Source: JANNNF01 sp963772935
GTDB taxonomy: Bacteria; Pseudomonadota; Alphaproteobacteria; Rhodobacterales; Rhodobacteraceae
Direction of reading: 5' to 3'
Assembly (NCBI GenBank): GCA_963772935.1
Contig: CAVYZK010000009.1
Span: 1,240,001 to 1,304,000 of the forward strand
Length of the DNA: 64,000 nt
Positions 19,120 through 29,305 of this stretch are shown here, one piece after another; position 1 is the stretch's first letter; each line of letters begins with the position of its first letter. The position numbers and the translations under genes are program-made. The notes beneath the pieces are model-generated. The model searched no databases and had not been told where the DNA came from. It was given only the letters and a program-made list of their open reading frames with translations.

Positions 19120-19803
19120 ATGACCAGTCCTGCCCTGATCCTTTTCGACTGCGACGGTGTGCTGATTGACAGTGAGGTCATCAGCGCCCGGATGCTGATT
19201 GCCGAATTGCGCGGTTACGGCGTCGAAATGGATATGGCCTTTGTCAGCCGCCACTTTCTGGGCCGGTCCTACCCTGCCGTTCTGGCCGAGGTGCGCAGCC
19301 GGTGGGGTGTGGCTTTGCCCGACAGTTTCGAGGCCGATTACCGCGCCCGGTTGCTGGCTGCGTTTGAACGCGAACTGGCGGTGATGCCGGGGGTGGTGGA
19401 GGTGATCGGGGCGCTGCGCCTGCCCTATTGTCTGGCCACCTCGTCCAGTCCGGAACGGCTGCGCCATTCCCTGGCGGTCACCGGATTGGCCCCCTTGTTC
19501 GACGGGTGCAGTTTTACCGCGTCGGAAGTGGCACGCGGCAAGCCTGCGCCCGATCTGTTCCTGCATGCCGCAGCCCGGATGGGGGCCACCCCCGCCGAGT
19601 GCCTCGTGATCGAAGACAGCCTGAACGGGGTGCGAGCCGGGCTGTCTGCCGGGATGCAGGTCTGGCGCTTTACCGGCGGCAGCCATCTGACCGGGCTTGA
19701 CCTGACCCCGCCTGACGATGCCATACCGCATGCAACCTACCCGGACTTTGCCACCCTGCGTGCGTTAAACCCCGATTTCTTCAGCACCCGAGCCGTTTCA
19801 TGA
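19120..19803 (+). CDS. HAD-superfamily phosphatase (beta-phosphoglucomutase/GPH-like)
   Basis: 227 residues from ATG 19120. Motif I is LFDCDGVLIDSE with the nucleophilic Asp and the acid Asp two residues on; motif II is in LATSSSPERL; motif III/IV in ARGKPAPDLFLHAA and CLVIEDSLNGVRAGLSAGM. A cap domain lies between motifs I and II. Its ATGA overlap with the SmoC-type regulator and its place ahead of the polyol transporter suggest it dephosphorylates or salvages a sugar phosphate in polyol metabolism; that link is inference. Confidence 0.85.
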   Translation: MTSPALILFDCDGVLIDSEVISARMLIAELRGYGVEMDMAFVSRHFLGRSYPAVLAEVRSRWGVALPDSFEADYRARLLAAFERELAVMPGVVEVIGALRLPYCLATSSSPERLRHSLAVTGLAPLFDGCSFTASEVARGKPAPDLFLHAAARMGATPAECLVIEDSLNGVRAGLSAGMQVWRFTGGSHLTGLDLTPPDDAIPHATYPDFATLRALNPDFFSTRAVS

Positions 19804-20760
19804 CCCTGCCGCCCGAAACCGACCCCAGCCCGGAGGATGAGGCCGCCCGCGCGGGCTGGCTTTATTACACAGGCGGTCTGACGCAGGACCAGATTGCGCG
19901 CGAGTTGGGCGTCAGCCGGCAACGGGCCCAGCGGCTGGTCAGCCGGGCGATGGCGGATGGGCTGATCCATGTGCGGATCAACCACCGGATCGGGGCCTGC
20001 CTTGATCTGGAGCGCGCCTTGACCGCGCGGTTTGCCATGACGCGCTGCCGGGTAGCGCCCGGTCTTGGACCCGGCGGCGATGCGGTGCGCGCGATTGCGC
20101 CTGCCGCAGCGGCAGAGTTGGAGCGGTTCTTGCGGATGCCCGAACCCCTGACCATCGCGCTTGGCACGGGGCGCGCGATGCGGGGCATGGTGGATGCGAT
20201 GACATCGGTTGACGCAGCCGCAACACCGGCTGGTGTCGCTGATCGGGAATATCGCGCCGGACGGATCGGCCAGCTTTTTCGACGTGGTGATGCGGATCGC
20301 TGACAAGGTGCATGCGCCGCATTACCCGATGCCGGTGCCGGTGATCAGCCCGACCCCTGCCGAAAACGCCGCCTTCCATGCGCTTGGGCCGGTGAAAAAG
20401 GTGGTGGATCTGGCGCGGCGGGCGGATGTGATTTTCGTGGGCGTGGGGCAGATGAGCACGGATGCCCCGCTGCTGGCCGACGGGTTTGTGACCCGCGCCG
20501 AGCTTGCCGACATGCAGGCGGCGGGGGCTGCGGGGGAAGTTGCGGGCTGGGTCTATGACAAGGCCGGGGTTTATCTGGACGTCGGCACAAATACCCGGAC
20601 CGGTGGGGTGCGGATCACCCCCGGACTTGACCGTCCGTCAATTGGAATTGCTGCAGGTGCATCCAAAGTGCCTGCTATTTATGCAGCTTTGAAAAGCCGC
20701 ATTATCAACGGCTTGGTTACGGACGAACCAACCGCTGCCGCCCTTCTGGCCCGCAAATAG
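19800..20760 (+). pseudogene. smoC: SmoC-like SorC/DeoR-type sugar-binding regulator, frameshifted
   Basis: The N-terminal frame gives a helix-turn-helix, LTQDQIARELGVSRQRAQRL, then the start of a SorC-type effector domain (LERFLRMPEPLTIALGTGRA). Near 20214 the protein moves to another frame at PQHRLVSLIGNIAPDG and runs to the stop at 20760, ending GLVTDEPTAAALLARK. One missing base explains it. Joined, it is about 319 residues, normal for SorC/DeoR-class regulators. In Rhodobacter the equivalent gene heads the sorbitol/mannitol operon and senses the polyol. Overlaps the HAD gene by ATGA; followed by a 124-bp gap carrying possible control sites. Confidence 0.8.
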
Positions 20761-20807
20761 GCTGCTAAGTCCCGAAAACCCTTCGCAAATGCGGCGGAAG
20801 AAGGGGC

Positions 20808-20836
20808 TTGACGACTCAAGGGGAGGTATGAGTATT
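20808..20836 (+). promoter_or_regulatory. Possible sigma-70 type promoter ahead of smoE
   Basis: TTGACG (20808-20813), a 17-bp spacer and a weak AGTATT -10 (20831-20836). The -35 is good and the -10 matches the consensus poorly, so this is tentative. Confidence 0.3.
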
Positions 20837-20845
20837 TGCTCAGCA

Positions 20846-20867
20846 AGCGATGAAATGCTCAATCGCT
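20846..20867. promoter_or_regulatory. Inverted repeat upstream of smoE, candidate regulator site
   Basis: AGCGAT / ATCGCT with a 10-bp spacer, just before the smoE ribosome-binding site, and a second small palindrome TGAGTATTTGCTCA at 20829-20842. The position suits an operator for the SmoC-type regulator encoded immediately upstream. Confidence 0.4.
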
Positions 20868-20884
20868 GCTTAGGGAGGTTACTG

Positions 20885-22195
20885 ATGAAAATGACGCTTC
20901 GCGCGCTGCTTGGCGCGACGGTTGCGCTTACCCTTGCGGGGGCTGCGACGGCCGAAACCACGATCACTGTCGCGACCGTAAACAACGGCGACATGGTCCG
21001 TATGCAAACCCTCATGGATGATTTCTATGCCAAGAACCCCGACATCAAGGTCGAGTGGGTTACGCTGGAAGAAAACGTCCTGCGCCAGAACGTGACGACC
21101 GATATCGCCACCGGCGGTGGTCAGTATGACGTGATGACCATCGGCACCTATGAAGTTCCGATCTGGGGCAAGCAGGGCTGGCTGTCCAGCCTGAACGACC
21201 TGCCCGCAGATTACGATGCGGCCGACATTCTGCCCGCAATCGCTGGCGGTCTGACGGTGGATGGCAACCTGCTGGCGGCACCGTTCTATGGTGAATCGTC
21301 GATGGTGATGTACCGCAAGGATCTGATGGAAGCGGCTGGCCTGACCATGCCGGACGCGCCAACCTGGGCTGACATCGAAAAAGCCGCTGCGGCGATGACC
21401 AACCGCGACGCCGAGATCAACGGCGTCTGCCTGCGCGGCAAGGCCGGCTGGGGCGAGAACATGGCCTTCCTGACCGCCATGTCGAACTCTTTCGGCGCCC
21501 GCTGGTTTGATGAAAACTGGGTGCCCCAGTTCGATCAGCCGGAATGGAAAGCGACGCTTGATTTCTATCTGAACCTGATGACCAAGTACGGCCCGCCCGG
21601 CGCGTCGAACAACGGCTTCAACGAAAACCTGACCCTGTTCAACCAGGGCAAGTGCGGCATGTGGATCGACGCCACCGTGGCGGCATCTTTCGTGACCGGC
21701 AAAGACAGCACCGTGGCTGACAAGGTTGGTTTCGCTCTGGCACCCGACAATGGTCTGGGCAAGCGCGGCAACTGGCTGTGGGCATGGTCGCTTGCGATCC
21801 CGTCGTCGTCCACCAAGCAGGATGCGGCCAAGGCGTTCATCAACTGGGCGACCAACAAGGACTATCTGGCGCTTGTCGCGTCCAAAGAAGGCTGGGCAAA
21901 CGTTCCTCCGGGCACGCGCACCTCGCTGTATTCCAACCCGGAATACGCAAAGGTGCCGTTCGCCAAGATGACGATCGACAGCATCAACTCGGCTGATCCG
22001 ACCCATCCGACCGTCAAGCCGGTGCCTTATGTCGGCGTGCAGTTCGTGGCTATCCCGGAATTTGCGGGCATGGCGACCAGCGTGGGTGAATTGTTCTCGG
22101 CAGCATTGGCGGGCCAGTCCACGGGTGACGAAGCCCTGGCCGCAGCGCAGGCGCTTGCGACCGAAGAAATGACCTCGGCTGGTTATATCAAGTAA
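20885..22195 (+). CDS. smoE: Polyol (sorbitol/mannitol) ABC transporter, substrate-binding protein
   Basis: 436 residues from ATG 20885, with GGGAGG upstream. A Sec signal peptide ends at GAATAETT. The mature protein is a family 1 solute-binding protein (TITVATVNNGDMVRMQ; IATGGGQYDVMTIGTYEVPI; APFYGESSMVMYRKDLMEAA). It captures polyols in the periplasm for the SmoF/SmoG/SmoK importer. Assignment to polyols rests on the SmoS and MtlK genes downstream in the same operon. Two hairpins after the gene (22202-22261) probably set its high expression relative to the permeases. Confidence 0.92.
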   Translation: MKMTLRALLGATVALTLAGAATAETTITVATVNNGDMVRMQTLMDDFYAKNPDIKVEWVTLEENVLRQNVTTDIATGGGQYDVMTIGTYEVPIWGKQGWLSSLNDLPADYDAADILPAIAGGLTVDGNLLAAPFYGESSMVMYRKDLMEAAGLTMPDAPTWADIEKAAAAMTNRDAEINGVCLRGKAGWGENMAFLTAMSNSFGARWFDENWVPQFDQPEWKATLDFYLNLMTKYGPPGASNNGFNENLTLFNQGKCGMWIDATVAASFVTGKDSTVADKVGFALAPDNGLGKRGNWLWAWSLAIPSSSTKQDAAKAFINWATNKDYLALVASKEGWANVPPGTRTSLYSNPEYAKVPFAKMTIDSINSADPTHPTVKPVPYVGVQFVAIPEFAGMATSVGELFSAALAGQSTGDEALAAAQALATEEMTSAGYIK

Positions 22196-22201
22196 GACTT
22201 G

Positions 22202-22265
22202 GGGGCGGCGCTCTGCCGCCCCTTTGGCCTTCCCCGTGATCTCCCAAGGCGCGGGGAAGGCTTTT
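22202..22265 (+). terminator. Double hairpin after smoE, likely partial terminator
   Basis: First stem GGGGCGGC / GCCGCCCC (22202-22222, 5-nt loop). Second stem GCCTTCCCCG / CGGGGAAGGC (22227-22261, 15-nt loop), followed directly by TTTTC. This position after a binding-protein gene commonly attenuates read-through and protects the upstream mRNA. Confidence 0.7.
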
Positions 22266-22408
22266 CTGACGTATCACTTTGCGATCTAGGTCTTTGGGTC
22301 CGGTGATCCGGGTCTGATGGTATGGCCCCCCAGTCTGCGGGTCTCAGACGGTAAATCCTGTCGTAACGCCTGATCTGACACCCCCCGTATTTGTTCGGAG
22401 ACTTCCTC

Positions 22409-23282
22409 ATGGCGACGCAATCTTCCCGCGCCACGGCCCGACTGATGGTCGCGCCCTCTGTCATCCTTCTGTTCGTCTGGATGATTGTGCCGCTGGCAAT
22501 GACGATCTGGTTCTCGTTCCGCATCTACCGTCTGCTTTCGCCAGAACGCAACGGCTGGGCGGGCGTGCGGAACTACACATGGTTTTTCAACTCGCCGGAT
22601 TTCTGGCTTGGCATCAGCAACACGCTGCTGCTGGTTGGCGGTGTGCTGGCGATCACCATCATCTTCGGTGTGTTGATTGCGATGCTGATCGAACAGCCGG
22701 TCTGGGGTCAGGGTCCGCTGCGGATTCTGGTGATCTCGCCCTTCTTCGTGATGCCGCCGGTTGCGGCGTCGATCTGGGAAAACCTGTTCATGCACCCGCA
22801 GAACGGCCTGCTTGCCGCCGCAGCCCGAGGGTTGGGAGAACAGCCGATCCTGTTTCTGGAATCCTATCCCATGGCGTCGGTGATCTTTATCGTGTCGTGG
22901 GAATGGTTGCCGTTTGCCACGCTGATCCTGCTGACCGCCCTGCAATCGCTGTCCTCCGAACAGCTTGAGGCGGCGGAAATGGACGGGGCGTCCGCGCTGC
23001 AGCCGGTTCCGCTATATCACGATGCCGCACCTGACCCGTGCCATTACCGTGGTGATCCTGATCCAGACCATCTTCTTGCTGGGCATCTTCGGTGAGATTT
23101 TCACCACCACGCAAGGTGGCCCCGGTTCGGCCTCTACCACCCTGCCCTACATGATCTACAAGCAGGCCCTGATCGCCAAGGACATTGGCCGAGCAGCCGC
23201 AGGCGGGATCATCGCCGTCATCCTTGCCAACATTGTCGCCTTCTTCCTCATGCGCAGCATGGGCAAGCACCTAGACACCTGA
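22409..23282 (+). pseudogene. smoF: Polyol ABC transporter permease SmoF, frameshifted
   Basis: Start ATG 22409, with GGAG 8 nt before it. The first frame has helices PSVILLFVWMIVPLAMTIW, LLLVGGVLAITIIFGVLIAM and others up to the EAAEMDGASALQ coupling motif. At about 23003 the sequence switches frame, and RFRYITMPHLTRAITVVILI through to the stop at 23282 completes the protein. One extra C (CAGCCGG for CAGCGG) explains it; the repaired product is about 291 residues, normal for a MalF-type permease. With SmoG it forms the membrane channel. Confidence 0.88.
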
Positions 23283-23300
23283 ACGACGGAGATCACCCTT

Positions 23301-24131
23301 ATGGCCCGCTCAGTCTCAACCCGCCGCAAGCTGTTCTTCACGCTCGCCGCATGGTCCGTAGCCCTTCTGATTTTCTTCCCGGTCCTGTGGACCATTCTGA
23401 CCAGCTTCAAGACCGAAGCGAGCGCGGTTGCCTCGCCCCCGGAACTGCTGGGTGCGGACTGGACGCTGGAGAACTATGCCGATGTCTGGGCGCGTTCGGA
23501 CTATCCGCGCTTTTTCTGGAACTCGGTGGTGATCTCGATCGGGTCCACGCTGCTGGGTCTGCTGATCGCCATTCCGGCGGCATGGTCGATGGCCTTTGTG
23601 CCGGGGAGAAAGACCAAGGATCTGCTGATGTGGATGCTTTCGACCAAGATGATGCCGTCGGCGGCGGTGTTGATCCCGATGTATCTGATCTTTCAGCGCA
23701 CCGGTTTGTTTGACACCCGCATCGGTCTGGTGCTGGCGCTGATGCTGATGAACCTGCCGGTGATCATCTGGATGCTTTACACCTACTTCAAGGAAATCCC
23801 CGGTGAAATTCTTGAAGCCGCCCGGATGGATGGCGCGAGCCTGAAAAACGAGGTGCTGTATATTCTGACGCCGATGGCCATTCCGGGCATCGCCTCGACC
23901 ATGCTCTTGAACATCATTCTGGCCTGGAACGAAGCATTCTGGACCATCACGCTGACCACGGTGGATGCGGCCCCCTTGTCGGCCTTCATCGCCAGCTTTT
24001 CGGCCCCGCAGGGTCTGTTCTACGCCAAGCTTTCGGCGGCTTCCACTATGGCCATCGCGCCAATTCTGATCATGGGCTGGTTTGGCCAGAAACAACTCGT
24101 CCGCGGTTTGACCTTCGGCGCGGTGAAGTGA
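23301..24131 (+). CDS. smoG: Polyol ABC transporter permease
   Basis: 276 residues, a MalG-type permease with six hydrophobic segments, from LAAWSVALLIFFPVLWTIL to the C-terminal MAIAPILIMGWFGQKQLVRG. The EAARMDGASLKNEVLYILTP block is the EAA loop that docks on the ATPase. It is the second membrane subunit of the SmoEFGK importer. Only 7 bp separate its stop from the ATPase start, so the two are cotranslated. Confidence 0.92.
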   Translation: MARSVSTRRKLFFTLAAWSVALLIFFPVLWTILTSFKTEASAVASPPELLGADWTLENYADVWARSDYPRFFWNSVVISIGSTLLGLLIAIPAAWSMAFVPGRKTKDLLMWMLSTKMMPSAAVLIPMYLIFQRTGLFDTRIGLVLALMLMNLPVIIWMLYTYFKEIPGEILEAARMDGASLKNEVLYILTPMAIPGIASTMLLNIILAWNEAFWTITLTTVDAAPLSAFIASFSAPQGLFYAKLSAASTMAIAPILIMGWFGQKQLVRGLTFGAVK

Positions 24132-24138
24132 GGAAATC

Positions 24139-25134
<996 letters not shown>

Positions 25135-25138
<4 letters not shown>

Positions 25139-25906
25139 GGCTGGCTGGCAAAACTGCGCTGATCACCGGTGCCGCACGCGGCATCGGGTTTGAATTCGCA
25201 CGCGCCTATATTGCGGAAGGCGCAGATGTGGCTCTGGCCGATATCAACGCGCGCGGCCTTGGCAACGGCCGTGGCGGAACTGGGGCCGAAGGCCCATGCC
25301 GTGCAGATGGATATCACCCGTCAGGACAGCATTGATGCGGGCTTTGCGGCAGCCATTGCTGCGATGGGCAAGCTGGATATTCTGGTGAACAACGCGGCCC
25401 TGTTCACCGCCGCCCCGTTCGACGAGATCACCCGCGCCGATTATGACCGCCTGTTTGCGGTCAATGTCGCGGGGACGCTGTTCTGCATGCAGGCGGCGGC
25501 GAAACACATGATCGCGCGTGGTCAGGGCGGCAAGATCATCAACATGGCGTCCCAAGCCGGGCGTCGGGGTGAGGGACTGGTGGGCGTGTATTGCGCCACC
25601 AAGGCCGCCGTGATCAGCCTGACGCAAAGCGCCGGGCTGGGCCTGATCCAGCACAAGATCAACGTCAACGCCATGGCCCCCGGCGTGGTGGACGGGGAAC
25701 ACTGGGATGGTGTGGACGCCTTCTTTGCCAAGTATGAAAACCGCAAACCCGGCGAGAAGAAACGTCTGGTGGGCGAGGCTGTGCCATACGGGCGCATGGG
25801 CACCGCCGCCGATCTGACCGGCATGGCGATCTTCCTTGCCACGCCCGAGGCCGATTACATTGTCGCGCAGACCTTTGGGGTCGATGGCGGAAACTGGATG
25901 GCATGA
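25135..25906 (+). pseudogene. smoS: Sorbitol dehydrogenase SmoS (SDR), frameshifted
   Basis: From ATG 25135 the frame gives the NAD-binding KTALITGAARGIGFEFA and then ALADIN. At the GCGCGC tract near 25248-25256 the reading switches, and the rest follows in another frame: LATAVAELGPKAHAVQMD, the structural NNAA, the catalytic YCATKAA (YxxxK), to the stop at 25906. Repaired, it is about 257 residues, typical for classical SDRs. It oxidises D-glucitol to fructose with NAD+. The stop overlaps the mtlK start by ATGA. Confidence 0.87.
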
Positions 25907-27351
25907 CCATGAACGACACACTCCCCCCCGTTGCTTTCCCTGCCTATGACCGCTCTGCGCTGACGCCCGGCATCGTGCATATCGGGCTTGGCAACTTTCA
26001 CCGCGCCCATATGGCGGTGTATCTGGACGATCTGTTTGGCTTGGGGGAAGGCCATGACTGGGCCATTCTGGGGGCCGGTGTGCGGGCGGGCGATGCGCGG
26101 ATGCGTGACGCAATGCTGGCGCAGGATTGCCTGTCTACCATCATCACGCTGGACCCTGCGGGCAAATCGGCGCGACGCGTGGGGTCGATGACCGGGTTTA
26201 TCGAGGTGCAGGCCGACAATGCCGCGCTGATTGCCGCGATGGCCGATCCGGCCATTCGCATCGTGTCGCTGACCGTCACCGAAGGCGGCTATTTCATTGA
26301 CGCCGCCACCGGCAAGTTTGACCCGACCGCGCCCGATATTCTGGCCGATGCCGCCAACCCGTCGGCCCCTGTTACCGCGTTCGGCGCGATCCTTGCGGCG
26401 CTTCGCCTGCGCAAGGCGGCAGGGGTTGCCCCCTTTACCGTGATGTCCTGTGACAATCTGCCCGGCAACGGCCATGTGGCGCAGGCGGCTGTGGTCGAAC
26501 TCGCCCGCCTGTCGGACGCAGGGTTCGCGCATTGGGTGCAGGACAACGTGGCCTTCCCGAACGGCATGGTGGACCGGATAACCCCCGCCACCGGCCCGCG
26601 CGAACGGGCTTTGGCGGAAAGCTTTGGTCTGGCCGACCCGGTGCCCGTGACGTGCGAGCCGTTCCGGCAATGGGTGCTGGAGGATAACTTCCCCGCAGGA
26701 CGCCCCGCGTTGGAAAAGGTCGGCGTGACCTTCACCCCGCATGTCCATGCGTTCGAGATGATGAAGATCCGCATCCTGAACGGCGGCCATGCCATCATCG
26801 CCTATCCCGGCGGGTTGATGGATATCGAATATGTGCATGAGGCGATGGCGAACCCGCTGATTTCCGGCTTTCTGGACAAGCTGGAGCGGGAGGAGATCAT
26901 CCCCACTGTGCCGCCCGTGCCCGGAACCGATATTTCCGCCTATTACGACCTGATCCGGTCGCGGTTTTCCAACCCCGAGATCGGCGACACCGAACGCCGC
27001 CTCTGCCTTGACGGATCGAACCGCCAGCCGAAATTCATCATCCCGGTGATGCGCGATGTGCTGGCGCAGGGGCGTTTGCCGGTAGGGCTGATCCTGGAGT
27101 CGGCGCTGTGGTGCCGCTATTGCATGGGGGTGTCGGATTCAGGCGCTGTGATTGAACCCAACGATCCGAACTGGGATCGTTTGCAGGCGACGGCTCGGGC
27201 GGCGGCGTCGGACCCAAGTGTGTGGCTGGCGATGGAGGATATCTATGGCGAGATCGGGCGCGACCGGGCTGTGATCGCGGCCTTCGGGGCGGCGCTGGAC
27301 GATCTGGCCGCGAAGGGCACGGCAGAGGTGTTGCGGGCGTATATCGGGTAA
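25903..27351 (+). CDS. mtlK: Mannitol 2-dehydrogenase (long-chain polyol dehydrogenase family)
   Basis: 482 residues from ATG 25903, or 480 from ATG 25909. The family signature GIVHIGLGNFHRAHMAVYLD is at the N-terminus. The catalytic region has MSCDNLPGNGHVAQAAV, FPNGMVDRITP and the MMKIRILNGGHAIIAYPG block with the conserved lysine and histidine. It converts D-mannitol to fructose using NAD+, so with SmoS both imported hexitols feed into fructose. No fructokinase or xylulokinase follows, unlike the longer Rhodobacter operon that I recall, so the fructose must be phosphorylated by an enzyme encoded elsewhere. Confidence 0.93.
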   Translation: MTMNDTLPPVAFPAYDRSALTPGIVHIGLGNFHRAHMAVYLDDLFGLGEGHDWAILGAGVRAGDARMRDAMLAQDCLSTIITLDPAGKSARRVGSMTGFIEVQADNAALIAAMADPAIRIVSLTVTEGGYFIDAATGKFDPTAPDILADAANPSAPVTAFGAILAALRLRKAAGVAPFTVMSCDNLPGNGHVAQAAVVELARLSDAGFAHWVQDNVAFPNGMVDRITPATGPRERALAESFGLADPVPVTCEPFRQWVLEDNFPAGRPALEKVGVTFTPHVHAFEMMKIRILNGGHAIIAYPGGLMDIEYVHEAMANPLISGFLDKLEREEIIPTVPPVPGTDISAYYDLIRSRFSNPEIGDTERRLCLDGSNRQPKFIIPVMRDVLAQGRLPVGLILESALWCRYCMGVSDSGAVIEPNDPNWDRLQATARAAASDPSVWLAMEDIYGEIGRDRAVIAAFGAALDDLAAKGTAEVLRAYIG

Positions 27352-27371
27352 AGTGTGTGCTGCATATATCG

Positions 27372-27389
27372 CCGGGGGCCAGCCCCCGG
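27372..27389 (+). terminator. Hairpin after mtlK
   Basis: Perfect stem CCGGGGG / CCCCCGG with a CCAG loop, about 20 bp past the mtlK stop, ending the polyol operon. The GGGATATTT-type motif follows directly. Confidence 0.65.
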
Positions 27390-27390
27390 A

Positions 27391-27415
27391 CCCCCGGGAT
27401 ATTTGTGCGAAGAGG
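27391..27415 (+). repeat. Intergenic repeat motif CCCCNNGGGATATTT, copy 3 (diverged)
   Basis: CCCCCGGGATATTTGTGCGA then AGAGG, sitting directly after the mtlK hairpin. It keeps GGGATATTT but differs in the A-rich end from copies 1 and 2. Confidence 0.5.
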
Positions 27416-27462
27416 ATGCAAATTTTAGTTTAATTGTTTGGGTTTGCTGCTAGGTCGCGGTC

Positions 27463-27690
27463 ATGAACTGGGATGTGGAAATTGATGCGGCGGGGTTGTT
27501 GTGCCCGCTGCCGGTGCTGCGGGCGCGCAAGCGGTTGCTGGCGATGCAGCCGGGGCAGGTGTTGCGCCTGATCGCGACCGATCCTGCGGCAGTGGTGGAT
27601 GTGCCGCATTTCTGCGCGCAGGCCGGGCATGCGTTTCTGGGGATGGCGGATGAGGGCGCGGCCCAGGCCTATCTGATCCGCCGGGGTTAG
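27463..27690 (+). CDS. TusA-like sulfurtransferase
   Basis: 75 residues, the full length of a TusA/SirA fold. The catalytic Cys lies in AAGLLCPLPVLRARKRL (about residue 14), the hallmark CPxP motif. The rest follows the family pattern (GQVLRLIATDPAAVVDVPHFC). TusA proteins carry persulfide sulfur for tRNA thiolation or for molybdenum-cofactor enzymes; placement at the edge of a molybdenum island and near fdhD makes the latter possible. The stop interlocks with that of the convergent gene (TTAG, 27687-27690). Confidence 0.85.
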   Translation: MNWDVEIDAAGLLCPLPVLRARKRLLAMQPGQVLRLIATDPAAVVDVPHFCAQAGHAFLGMADEGAAQAYLIRRG

Positions 27691-28619
27691 GGTTTTGGTG
27701 GCAGCGCGGCGGGGCCGATGGCCGCTGCGGCAGTTTGCAGGGTTGCCTCATGGCCTACGCCCAGTATCCAGCCTTCCTCGGTCAGGATGTTTGGCGCGGC
27801 GGGTGGGGTGAACAGCGAGGCAAGTGTGCCATCGCGCACCATCTGCGCCAAAGCGCCCGCCAGCAGGCGCACTTGCACGGCATCCTTGATCGGCCAGTCG
27901 AATTTGGTGGCCGGGGCTGGCCCGGTCAGCGCGCGGACCTGGGCGGCCAGCAGCGAGGGGTAAACCTCGGCCAGCACCACCGGGGCGTCCTGCCACGGCT
28001 CGAACGGCCAGACGGCGATATGGCCCGCAAAGGTGCTGCGCAGGCGGGCGAGCATTGGGATGCCCAGCAGCGCCTGACTTCCGACCGAGCCTGTGGTGAA
28101 CAGTTTCCAGCAGGATTGGGCAGCGGGGACGAGTGTCTCCACCCTACGACGTTCGGGGAAACCATGGCTGTGGCGGGCGGTGCCTTTATGGGGCAAGTCT
28201 GGGAGTTGCAGAGGGGTGGGGCGGCCCCAGAACGGGCCGATGCCGGGCAGGCGGGCATTGATCGCGTCGGCAAGCTGGAAACGGTTGTTGGCGTTGTCGG
28301 GGGCATCCTCGATATGGGTGGAAAGCCAGTCCCACACAGCCAAGGCGCGGGGCGCACCTGTCAGGGCGGTGGCAAAGCCTGCGGGGTAGGCAAAGGGGAA
28401 ATCCGCGCCGATCAGCAGGCGGTGGCCGTTGTGCAGCGCCTGTCGGGTCAGGGTTTGCAGGGTCGTGAAGGCATCGGCGCGGGTGCGGTGGTAGCTGGAG
28501 GTCAGCGTGCCATCCGCCACATCTGCAACGCCGATCCAGATCGCATCGGCAGAGGGGCGGGCTGGCGAGGGTTTGGCCGATGCCGACCAGTCCACGATGA
28601 CGATACGGTCGGGCCTCAC
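27687..28619 (-). CDS. Conserved hypothetical protein next to mobA
   Basis: 310 residues from GTG 28619, whose GTGA overlaps the mobA stop, so the two are translationally coupled. The N-terminus reads IVIVDWSASAKPSPARPSAD and ADFPFAYPAGFA follows, resembling DUF429-type proteins (a ribonuclease-H-like fold with an Asp-rich start), though I hold that loosely. No signal peptide or membrane segment. Coupling to mobA suggests a role in molybdenum-cofactor maturation, but no function can be read from the sequence. Confidence 0.75.
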   Translation of the reverse strand: MRPDRIVIVDWSASAKPSPARPSADAIWIGVADVADGTLTSSYHRTRADAFTTLQTLTRQALHNGHRLLIGADFPFAYPAGFATALTGAPRALAVWDWLSTHIEDAPDNANNRFQLADAINARLPGIGPFWGRPTPLQLPDLPHKGTARHSHGFPERRRVETLVPAAQSCWKLFTTGSVGSQALLGIPMLARLRSTFAGHIAVWPFEPWQDAPVVLAEVYPSLLAAQVRALTGPAPATKFDWPIKDAVQVRLLAGALAQMVRDGTLASLFTPPAAPNILTEEGWILGVGHEATLQTAAAAIGPAALPPKP

Positions 28620-29240
28620 GGCAGGATCAACCGGTTGGCGGTGGCGATGTCTTCAGGCGTATTGACGTTGAAGAACGGGTCGAACGGCTGGCTTTCAAAT
28701 TGGGCCAGCCCTGCCCCTTGCAGCTTGGCCCAGTGCATCACCCGCCGTTGCCCGTGTTGCAACGCGGCGCGCAGATCATGCCGCAGGGTGACGGGCCACA
28801 GCCCGCAGGTCGGATGCGGGCGCACCTCTCCGCCTGACATCGGGGCTGGCGGCGACAGCGCAGCCTGTGCCCGCGACGCGCAAAAGCCCGGCCACTAGCC
28901 CGGTGGGCAGAAACGGCGTGTCGGCGGGCACGGTGACGACATGGCTTGCGCCAAGCGCCGCCGCCCAGTCCAGTGCGGCCAGTATCCCCGCCAGCGGGCC
29001 GGGAAACGCATCTACCCCCTCCGGCAATGTGTCAGGCAACACGTGCAGGCCAAGGTCGGCCCACCGGGCGGGATCACCATTGGCATTGATCGCAAGCTCT
29101 CCGCATTGGGGCTCCATCCGGGCCACGACATGGTCGATCATCCGTCGCCCTGCGACCACCACCAGCCCCTTGTCCACGCCCCCCATCCGCAGCCCCTGCC
29201 CGCCAGCAAGGATCACGCAAGGGAAGGGCAAATTGGTCAT
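28616..29240 (-). pseudogene. mobA: Molybdenum cofactor guanylyltransferase MobA, frameshifted
   Basis: From ATG 29240 the frame has the nucleotide-binding CVILAGGQGLRMGGVDKGL, MIDHVVARM and ASHVVTVPADTPFLP, all MobA hallmarks. At about 28845 the frame changes: GGEVRPHPTCGLWPVTLRHD and the C-terminal FFNVNTPEDIATANRL continue to the stop at 28616. One missing base is enough to explain it. Repaired, it is about 208 residues. MobA adds GMP to molybdopterin to make the guanine dinucleotide cofactor needed by FdsA. Divergent from the DUF2478 gene (65 bp between starts). Confidence 0.87.
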
Positions 29241-29305
29241 GGTGTTCTTTCCTGTGGCCGCATGATCTTGTATGTCTGCAAGGGGCGGCACAAGAGGGGC
29301 CTTGG

